Source: Actinomycetota bacterium (GTDB lineage Bacteria > Actinomycetota > Actinomycetes > S36-B12 > FW305-bin1). From it: a stretch of DNA of 64,000 nucleotides. Positions 57,083 through 64,000 of this stretch are shown here, piece by piece (within the stretch, counting starts at the first letter, position 1; each line of letters opens with the position of its first letter). Both the position numbers and the translations under genes were made by a program. The notes beneath the pieces were generated by a model. It was given only the letters and a program-made list of their open reading frames with translations, had not been told where the DNA came from and searched no databases. The stretch spans positions 62,001 through 126,000 of the forward strand of contig SCTR01000009.1 of the NCBI GenBank assembly GCA_004297305.1, written 5' to 3'.

Positions 57083-60046
57083 GTGAGTTCCGAGTACGAG
57101 CGCGTGAGCGAGGCGATCGCTGACGTCATGTTCGGCTCCGCTCAGGCCGGGCGACCGGTCTATGCGCTTGCGGACACCGAGACGATTCGGCGCGTGCTCC
57201 AGGCTGCTGAAACCGAGGATCGGACGCTCGCAGGGCTGTCGGCGGTCGTCAGATCGTCGCTACAAGTAGACGAGGCTGGCGTAGCCCCGTTTCGCTGGCA
57301 GGCCGAGGCAGCGCAACGCCATCGGCGCTCGCCGCTTGAAACTCCGCCCGCGCTCCCCATTCTCGTGGCGCTGTCGATCGCCGCAGAACAGATGCAGGCG
57401 GACGGCGACCTGGCGGCCCACAACTACTACTCGCGACTGCATCGGCTCTTGCATGTCCCGACGACCGAGTACTTGCGAGTCGAGAACGACTATCGCCGGG
57501 TCGCCGATCTGCTGTGGGGATCGCTGAACTCCTGGCTCGAAGCTTGGGACGGTGAGCGCGGAATCCCGACGGCCTACGCCGTCGGCGGCCACGCCTTCAT
57601 CGGGCTGCCGATGTCGCAGGCAGTCGTCCGGCAACACGATCGTGCCGGCCTCCACGAACTCTTCGCTATTGAGGGCATGACCCCGGGTCTGCGCATCTCG
57701 CCGAACGACATGAGTCTCGCAATGGACCCCTATGCGACGGTCACTCCGAGCCTCCCCCTCAGTTCGCATCTTGCTCGTCTCTGGCGGGATTCGGCGGCCC
57801 GAGAGCGCATCGTCAATGCCGCTTGTCTCGAACTCGAAGCATGGGATGGGTCGGGGATCGAATCGGTCGCCTCTGCGCGACCCGTCGTCACGACGCGCCT
57901 GCTGGCGTTCTTGCGTACATTCCCTCGCAAGTCGATTGAGTTCAACCTGATGCTCCCGTACCGCTCGGAAGGGCCGGACATCGCCCGGTTCCAAGTCGCC
58001 GACGAGGAGTCCATTGTCCCGACCGTCGCCGGGCCCGGTGGCTCCACGCGGCTCTCCGGTGCTGAGGGAGTCAGCGCTGCGTCGCTCGTCGGGGAGCAGC
58101 TAACTGGGGAGTTCGGGGATGACGAGAGTCGCCCCTTCGGTCGTCGCCCGAAGCGAGTCGCTCCGCTCCGATGGGACGACCTTCAGGGGGCATTCGTCGA
58201 GATCGAGCGTATTTCGCTCGGCGAGGACAGCATCGTCCTGGCACGGTCGGACGCGCGCCAGCGGGTCGAGACTCACCTTGCGGCTCACGCCCGACCGGGA
58301 TGGCATGAACTTGTCGACCTCCCAGGTGCGCCGGAGGGGTGGGTGGTTTACGAGCACGTCCAGATCGTGTCCGCGCCGACCGGGCAACTGCACTTCGATC
58401 TCTTGCCACTCGCGCCCCGCGCGCGGACGAGTCTGACGCTGCGCGGGGGATTCGTACTTCCCGGGTTGCTTCGCAAGTGGTCGGTGATGGAGCCACCTGA
58501 GGTCGTCGCCCTCGCCGCTGGAGCCTCCTCGGTCGGCGTTCGCGTTTACGGCGGCACCCGTGTCGACCCGGCCGAACTCATCGCTGAGTCCCTACAGCCC
58601 GGCGAGCTCGCGGTGCTTCCGCTCATGGATCAGGGCCTAACTGACGGTGAGTACGTCGTCGCGATGTTCGTAGACGACGCGAATAAGCCGTCGTCAACGG
58701 CGCTCCTCCGACTGCGATCGGCAAGCACTCCGCAGTTCCGCGTCGAGGACGTCGATATCCGTTTGGTCTACTCGCCTGATTCTTCGCCGCGCTGGCCGTT
58801 GACCGCTGGCCCCGCCGAGTGGCCGAGTCATGTCAACGGAGCGAGGACAGTTGGTCTCGAACCGCGCCGCGACGGCGGCACAGTGCCGATGCCGGAGTTC
58901 GTTCCCCGAGAGCGAAGCGCGTCTACCGCATCGGTTGCGAAGACTCGGGTGGGCGTGCCGATGGCGAGCGACTCGTGTCTCATTACCGGGATGCACCGAT
59001 TCCTGCTCCCGCCCGTGCTCCCCGGCCAGGCACCTACGCGGAGCATCGAGGGCGAGTGCACGACCTGCGGGCTCGTGCGTCGCTTCGCTGGAACCCCCTG
59101 GGCCGCGAAGAGGAAGGATGGCGCGGCCAAGACGATCGTTGTCCCGGAAATCCCGCCGGTGATCGAGTCGGACGAGCCAGACTTCGAGGTCGCGTTCGAC
59201 GCACTGAACCACGTCGGGACCGGCTCGTTCGGAGCGTTCGAGCGAATCGCCGCCCAGGTCGAGGGCTCGGGCCTGTTCGCGGACTCGTTCCTCCGACGGC
59301 TTGAAGTCGTAGGTCATGTGGACGTAGCCAGAGACGACTATCTCCAGGTGACCGAATGGGCGGTGAACACGTCCACGCTCGTTCCGACGGGTGACGGGTT
59401 GTGGGTGCTCATCGGGTCGCGCTCCAGCGCGCTGCTGGAGCAGCTCGAGGAGTTGCTCCGCACCGGCGCTGTCGTGCGCACGAGCGTTGATGCCGAACTC
59501 GCCCGCGTAGAGGTCGCTGGCACGCTGCCGGTCGGTCCATTGGCCGACGCCGGGATCGCTGTTCTGGAGACCTCACCGGTCAAGGACATCGTTGAGGCGT
59601 TGCCGCCACTCAGTGAGGTGGCGACATCGCTCAAGCGGGTAATCGTGCCGAGGCACCGGTCTGCAGAGTTCTGGGACACGACCTCGGCCTCGTGGCACCC
59701 TGCGACGTCGCTGGTCAGGGTTGGCTCATATCGGCTCAAGGACTTCGGCTCGACCTACGCGATCCGCACCGCCGATGACATTGCAAGCGGCACGATCGGG
59801 CTCGGAAACGCGCAGATCGTGAAGCACATCGCGAACCTCTGGGCTCGTGACCCCCTCGTTGGCTACAACTCGCGCAGCGGCTCAGTTGTCACGCCTCTTG
59901 GCGCGGATTTGCCGGCCTTGTATGGGCGCGCCCTCGCGCTTTGCTCAGGACGAGCACCGCGAGAGATCGTGAATCACCGGATGCTCCAATACCCGTCAGT
60001 GCCGCGCGCCGTCGCGGACGTCATCTACGATCGAGTGAGCCGGTGA
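57083..60046 (+). CDS. 987-aa protein of unknown function coupled to the helicase (DruH-like candidate)
   Basis: A large, soluble, mostly ordered protein with no domain I can name. The N-terminal part is helical ([32 protein letters not shown]). Middle parts look like beta-rich repeats ([32 protein letters not shown]). A possible zinc site comprises Cys632, His638, Cys659 and Cys662 ([14 protein letters not shown]). A C-terminal [19 protein letters not shown]-containing segment resembles an adaptor more than an enzyme. GTG 57083 has GGGAGA upstream; the open frame reaches 57053. Its stop overlaps the helicase start (GTGA). Size and position match the partner of DruE in Druantia type III, but I cannot confirm homology by eye. 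Confidence 0.75.
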   Translation: MSSEYERVSEAIADVMFGSAQAGRPVYALADTETIRRVLQAAETEDRTLAGLSAVVRSSLQVDEAGVAPFRWQAEAAQRHRRSPLETPPALPILVALSIAAEQMQADGDLAAHNYYSRLHRLLHVPTTEYLRVENDYRRVADLLWGSLNSWLEAWDGERGIPTAYAVGGHAFIGLPMSQAVVRQHDRAGLHELFAIEGMTPGLRISPNDMSLAMDPYATVTPSLPLSSHLARLWRDSAARERIVNAACLELEAWDGSGIESVASARPVVTTRLLAFLRTFPRKSIEFNLMLPYRSEGPDIARFQVADEESIVPTVAGPGGSTRLSGAEGVSAASLVGEQLTGEFGDDESRPFGRRPKRVAPLRWDDLQGAFVEIERISLGEDSIVLARSDARQRVETHLAAHARPGWHELVDLPGAPEGWVVYEHVQIVSAPTGQLHFDLLPLAPRARTSLTLRGGFVLPGLLRKWSVMEPPEVVALAAGASSVGVRVYGGTRVDPAELIAESLQPGELAVLPLMDQGLTDGEYVVAMFVDDANKPSSTALLRLRSASTPQFRVEDVDIRLVYSPDSSPRWPLTAGPAEWPSHVNGARTVGLEPRRDGGTVPMPEFVPRERSASTASVAKTRVGVPMASDSCLITGMHRFLLPPVLPGQAPTRSIEGECTTCGLVRRFAGTPWAAKRKDGAAKTIVVPEIPPVIESDEPDFEVAFDALNHVGTGSFGAFERIAAQVEGSGLFADSFLRRLEVVGHVDVARDDYLQVTEWAVNTSTLVPTGDGLWVLIGSRSSALLEQLEELLRTGAVVRTSVDAELARVEVAGTLPVGPLADAGIAVLETSPVKDIVEALPPLSEVATSLKRVIVPRHRSAEFWDTTSASWHPATSLVRVGSYRLKDFGSTYAIRTADDIASGTIGLGNAQIVKHIANLWARDPLVGYNSRSGSVVTPLGADLPALYGRALALCSGRAPREIVNHRMLQYPSVPRAVADVIYDRVSR

Positions 60047-63000
60047 GCAGCATGTCGTTCCCCACCCCCGTGAAGATCGCCGATGACCTCCGCGACGCGT
60101 TTCTCCGATACATCGACACCGCCTACGCGCTGCTGGACCAGGCCCTCATCGAAGAGCGGCGGCGCCTGCTGCTCGAAGGGCAGGGCAACCTGTTCGCCCC
60201 GCTCATGCTCGAACCCGTCCTACCCTACGACGGGGTCGCGTCAGTCGCCGAGGCGGCGAGTCAGGCCGATGTCGACGCACGTGATCTCGGCGACGTCATC
60301 AGGGCTGTCTTTGGCGTTACGCCGGATGCGCTCGCTGGCGTCAAGCTCCGTAAGCACCAAGCGGTAGCGCTTGCAACGCACTTCGCGCCAGGGACCGCGC
60401 ACAACCCAGTTGTGACATCAGGCACGGGGTCTGGCAAGACGGAGTCCTTCTTGATACCGCTCTTGAGCCGGATCGTGGCTGAAAAGCGGTCAGCAGCGGC
60501 ACTGTCTCCGGTCCACGAGTGGTGGGATCTGAAGCGGCAGAGCGACAACTGGCAGCCGGCGCGAACAGTTGGAGCGACCCCGGCAGCAGTTCGATCGGTC
60601 ATCCTCTACCCGACCAATGCGCTGGTCGAGGATCAGGTTGCGCGGCTCCGCCGGGCCGTCCGCGGCCTGCGGGATCAGGAGTCGCCTATCGACCTCTGGT
60701 TCGGGCGTTACACCGGGGCGACGCCGGGCTCAGGTGGAGTTCCGACCGGGAAGGTCTCAGCACCCGCTACTGCTGACGCGGCCCGTGACATGCGGGAGCT
60801 ATCGCGTCTCAACGCGCGGCTCGCCGAACTCAACGACCCGGAGTTGATGGCTCAGTTCCAGGACCCCTACGCTGGCGAACTCATCACCCGGTGGGACATG
60901 ATCGCCACCCCACCCGATGTGCTCGTCACTAACTACTCGATGCTCAACGTGATGCTGATGCGCGACGTCGAGGAGCCCATCTTCGAGTCCACTCGGCGGT
61001 GGCTTCAGCGATCGTCGGATCACGTCTTCACTCTCGTAGTCGACGAATTGCACCTGTACCGTGGAAGCACCGGGGCCGAAGTCGGGATGGTCGTCCGAAA
61101 CCTGGCATCGCGGCTCGGGCTTGAGCCTTCTTCCGACCAGTTCAGGATCATCGCGACCAGCGCCTCCCTCCCAGGGGATGACTCGGGTCTGGAGTACCTG
61201 GAACGATTCTTCGGCGTCGACAGAGCGTCCTTCCTGATCGAGCCTGGGCAGCCGCGGCCGCTGGTGCCAGAGAACAAGCCGACTGCTGGCGATGTGCTGA
61301 GTATTGCCCCGAACGAGCTGCCGGAAGCTGCTGCGAGAGATCGCTGGGCGGAGACGATCGCTGCTGCGTGCGCTGACCCTGGCGACGGGCGCCCCAAGGC
61401 CACGCGAATTGACACTGTTGCGACTCGCCTATTCGCGGACGATCCGCTCGCATCATCGGCGCTTGCGACGATGCTCGTTGGACTCGCAGACGCGGCGAAG
61501 CCCGCGGTCCAGTTCCGCGGCCACGTCATGATGCGAGGGATGCGTGGGCTCTGGGCCTGCGCTGACCCCGCCTGCCCCGGTGGCACCGATTCAGAGCCTC
61601 GGCGAGTAGGTCGGATGTATGACACGCCGCGGTCGACCTGCGCCGACTGCGGCGCACGAGTGCTTGAACTTCTCTACTGCTTTGAGTGTGGCGATGTCAG
61701 CCTCGGGGGCTACGTCGTGGACCGACCCGACCGCGGGGCTGTCATGCTCTCGACGACTCCGGTCACGCCTGGTGAGAACTCGGGTGACTTCGTGTACCGA
61801 AGGAACGACGATGAATACCGATGGCTCTGGCTCGGTTCGCCGGTTCCCGATTCCCCCAGCCGTCACAAACTCCCCGCCGACATGGATGAGAACCAGGCCA
61901 CCATCGAGACCAACTTCGGGGCCGCGACCTGGAATCCCAAGCTCGGGTCGCTCATTCTCGGCAACTCGCCCGACGGCATCCCAGCAGTCGTCCTCAGCCA
62001 CAACGCGGGCGATGACAGCGGATTGGCACTCCCCGCGCTGCCGGAAGCCTGCCCGCGATGCGGTGGGAGTCAGGACAACCGAGATGCTGCGGTCTACTTC
62101 GCCGGCAATGTCCGATCGCCGATTCGTGCACATACGTCTGGCCGCGCGCAGCTCAACCAAATGGCGGTCTCTCAGTTGTTCCGCAGCCTCGGGTCGGAGG
62201 CGGCCGAGTCGAGGACGATCGTCTTCACCGACAGCCGGGACGACTCCGCGCGCATTGCCGCCGGGATCGCGCTCAACAACTTCCGCGACCAGGTGCGACA
62301 GGTCGTCCGGCAACTGCTCCACGGGCGCGAGAACCCTGTTCCGATTCTGCGCGCACTCCTGCGTAACGAGCTGGATGGTGATGGCCTCGAACGCGCTGAG
62401 ATGCTGCGTTCCAGCCGTCGGGAGCTGTTCGACAAGCTCCGACTGGAGAGTCTCGGTGCCGCTGACGCATCGGACTTGGCGACGATCGCTGCCGCAGAAA
62501 GGGAGACCGAATCTCTGCCGTGGTCTAGGCTCATCCACGATGCCGAGCGGGTGATGCTTGAGGTCGGCGTGAACCCGGCTGGCCCGGGACCGTCGGTGGC
62601 AGAAAGCGAGGGTGACGCCCCTTGGTATCGCGCCTACGCGCCGCCGATCCGCAACGCCTGGGAGCCGCTGACCGACGCGATAGCGCGGCCCATTCGCCAG
62701 GACCGCTATCGGCTCACTGCGACCGCCGTCGCAGAGGCCGTCTTCGACCGTGCCTCGCGCGACCTCGAATCGACCCGCCTTGGAGTCGTGAGGGCACGGC
62801 CGCTTGCACCCGACGGCTGGGGTTTCTCGACGGAGATCGCGGGGGACGTGGTCGCGAGCGTCATCCGGCTACTCGGGATCGCGAAACGATTCGAGGGCGG
62901 GTACGCGGCTCGATCGAACTCAGCACCGAAGGTCGTCGGCACCTACCTCAAGAGGGTCGCAGCGAAGCAGCAGGTCGACTGGCAGACGCTGCTGTCGAAT

Positions 63001-64000
63001 GTCGGCGAGTTCCTCCGCGAGGGCGGGATCGTTGACGAGACATGGGCGCTCAGAACTCAGACTGGGCAGGATGCCCTTGAACTCAGGACCCCAGGCGACA
63101 AGGTCTGGGTCTGTGACAACTGCAGCACGACTCATCTGCACCCATCGGCTGGTGTCTGCACCAATGAGGAATGCCCGAACGGCGTGCTGCGCGAGGAGGA
63201 GTGGTCTGAGGAGCTCGACTACTACGGATGGCTCGCCTCGCAGCCGCTTCGACGTATGCGCGTCGCTGAGCTGACGGGCCAGACGCGGCTCGCTGACCAG
63301 CGGACGCGACAACGTCTGTTCAAGGGCGCTGTGCTGCCGGCGCCCGCCGAGAGTGGACTCGCTGACCCGCTTGACCTGCTTTCGGTAACGACCACGATGG
63401 AGGTCGGTGTCGACATCGGCTCCCTCCGAGCTGTTGCGATGGCGAACATGCCGCCCCAGCGGTTCAACTATCAGCAGCGCGTCGGTCGGGCTGGACGCTC
63501 CGGTCAGCCGTTCTCTTTCGCGGTCACCGTGTCGCGCGACCGCGCGCACGATGACTATTACTTCCAGGCGCCGGAGAAGATGACCGCGGCCGATCCGCCA
63601 CCACCGTTCATCGACTTGTCGCGACCGCGGATCGTTCGCCGTGTGATCGCTGCGGAGCTTCTGCGACGGGCATTCCTCGCCAGTCAGAATCCACCTCGGA
63701 GAACCGGCGACAGCATCCACGGCACGTTCGGCTCGGCGAGTGATTGGGCGTCGCGGCGCGCGGACGTCGAGGCATGGCTCCAGGTATCGAAGGATGTTCC
63801 AGAAGTCTGTGAGCGGTTCAGCGCGTACACCGCCCTCGATGTCGACGACCTCAAGAACTGGGCGCGGACTGGTCTGGTGACCGACATCGACGAAGCCGTC
63901 GGTAACCCGTACTTCCAGCACACCGAACTCAGCGAGTTGCTTGCGAACGCCGGCGTGCTCCCAATGTTCGGTTTCCCGACCCGGGTCCGTCCGCTCTACT
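60043..64000 (+). CDS. Giant SF2 helicase, DruE-like, truncated by the window edge
   Basis: 1,319 codons visible, no stop before 64000. Helicase motifs: Walker [11 protein letters not shown] (about 126), Ia [14 protein letters not shown], Walker B variant DELH (about 334), [25 protein letters not shown] (about 726), [13 protein letters not shown] and [14 protein letters not shown] (about 1146). Cys clusters lie between the two RecA lobes (CADPAC, CADCG, CFECGD, CPRCGG) and before motif V (CDNC...C). This organisation, the length and the N-terminal [20 protein letters not shown] resemble DruE/DUF1998 helicases; a DUF1998 domain would lie past the edge. The start is GTG 60043, overlapping the previous stop, or ATG 60052. 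Confidence 0.88.
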   Translation, partial: MSSMSFPTPVKIADDLRDAFLRYIDTAYALLDQALIEERRRLLLEGQGNLFAPLMLEPVLPYDGVASVAEAASQADVDARDLGDVIRAVFGVTPDALAGVKLRKHQAVALATHFAPGTAHNPVVTSGTGSGKTESFLIPLLSRIVAEKRSAAALSPVHEWWDLKRQSDNWQPARTVGATPAAVRSVILYPTNALVEDQVARLRRAVRGLRDQESPIDLWFGRYTGATPGSGGVPTGKVSAPATADAARDMRELSRLNARLAELNDPELMAQFQDPYAGELITRWDMIATPPDVLVTNYSMLNVMLMRDVEEPIFESTRRWLQRSSDHVFTLVVDELHLYRGSTGAEVGMVVRNLASRLGLEPSSDQFRIIATSASLPGDDSGLEYLERFFGVDRASFLIEPGQPRPLVPENKPTAGDVLSIAPNELPEAAARDRWAETIAAACADPGDGRPKATRIDTVATRLFADDPLASSALATMLVGLADAAKPAVQFRGHVMMRGMRGLWACADPACPGGTDSEPRRVGRMYDTPRSTCADCGARVLELLYCFECGDVSLGGYVVDRPDRGAVMLSTTPVTPGENSGDFVYRRNDDEYRWLWLGSPVPDSPSRHKLPADMDENQATIETNFGAATWNPKLGSLILGNSPDGIPAVVLSHNAGDDSGLALPALPEACPRCGGSQDNRDAAVYFAGNVRSPIRAHTSGRAQLNQMAVSQLFRSLGSEAAESRTIVFTDSRDDSARIAAGIALNNFRDQVRQVVRQLLHGRENPVPILRALLRNELDGDGLERAEMLRSSRRELFDKLRLESLGAADASDLATIAAAERETESLPWSRLIHDAERVMLEVGVNPAGPGPSVAESEGDAPWYRAYAPPIRNAWEPLTDAIARPIRQDRYRLTATAVAEAVFDRASRDLESTRLGVVRARPLAPDGWGFSTEIAGDVVASVIRLLGIAKRFEGGYAARSNSAPKVVGTYLKRVAAKQQVDWQTLLSNVGEFLREGGIVDETWALRTQTGQDALELRTPGDKVWVCDNCSTTHLHPSAGVCTNEECPNGVLREEEWSEELDYYGWLASQPLRRMRVAELTGQTRLADQRTRQRLFKGAVLPAPAESGLADPLDLLSVTTTMEVGVDIGSLRAVAMANMPPQRFNYQQRVGRAGRSGQPFSFAVTVSRDRAHDDYYFQAPEKMTAADPPPPFIDLSRPRIVRRVIAAELLRRAFLASQNPPRRTGDSIHGTFGSASDWASRRADVEAWLQVSKDVPEVCERFSAYTALDVDDLKNWARTGLVTDIDEAVGNPYFQHTELSELLANAGVLPMFGFPTRVRPLY

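Noticed and set aside
55616-64000. Interpretation as a DISARM system (drmMII-drmA)
   Set aside because: DISARM has a separate DUF1998 protein (DrmB) and a PLD nuclease (DrmC) near DrmA; none is seen. The helicase is longer, with inter-lobe Cys clusters and a coupled large partner that fit DruE better. It is not fully excluded because the window ends early.

Overview
The window is high-GC DNA from an actinobacterium. Evidence: pervasive GTG starts and ATGA/GTGA overlaps, a Met-poor and Ala/Val/Arg-rich proteome, and a typical actinobacterial backbone of tig-clpP1-clpP2-clpX, valS/folC/DUF4233/ndk, mreBCD-mrdA-rodA, radical SAM/DUF2344/RNase E, rplU-rpmA-obgE-proB-proA and nadD-LCP-rsfS. I cannot resolve the genus. 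The mreBCD-rodA cluster suggests a rod-forming lineage, and the valyl-tRNA synthetase appears to be the short archaeal type.

Layout. (1) Positions 1-5.4 kb: the tail of a SHOCT protein, a DHA2 drug transporter, a membrane alpha/beta-hydrolase, a DUF1990 protein and a small membrane protein. (2) Positions 5.45-20.45 kb: two tandem islands left of a tRNA-Gly(TCC) gene. Partial copies of the tRNA 3' half lie at 5448 (44 bp, 4 mismatches) and 10703 (45 bp, exact). Island A (5.4-10.7 kb) is old. It carries a Fic protein, a frameshifted integrase, an Abi-like protein, a NmtR/KmtR-like metal sensor with a CDF exporter, and a second integrase scrap. Island B (10.7-20.4 kb) is intact. It has a tyrosine integrase next to its att site and a copper-resistance cluster: SHOCT protein, CopR-like regulator and CopS-like kinase on one strand; multicopper oxidase, DUF305 protein, BNR-repeat lipoprotein, P1B-ATPase and a 53-aa membrane peptide on the other. 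A four-half-site palindrome lies between them. (3) Positions 20.4-52.4 kb: the backbone described above, bounded by tRNA-Gly/tRNA-Pro and tRNA-Ala(GGC). (4) Positions 52.5-64 kb: an element inserted at the tRNA-Ala 3' end and running off the window. It has a large serine recombinase, a small protein, a TetR regulator between 48-bp inverted repeats, a C5-cytosine methyltransferase, a 987-aa protein of unknown fold with a putative zinc site, and the first 1,319 codons of a giant SF2 helicase.

The last three genes are the best candidate for an under-described system. They resemble a Druantia-type phage-defence operon (DruE-like helicase coupled to a large partner) with a methyltransferase in front. 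Other points worth following are a recombinase frame with no stop inside the element, a long hairpin over the integrase start, CopR-like operators, a likely CTG start codon, and several apparently leaderless promoters.
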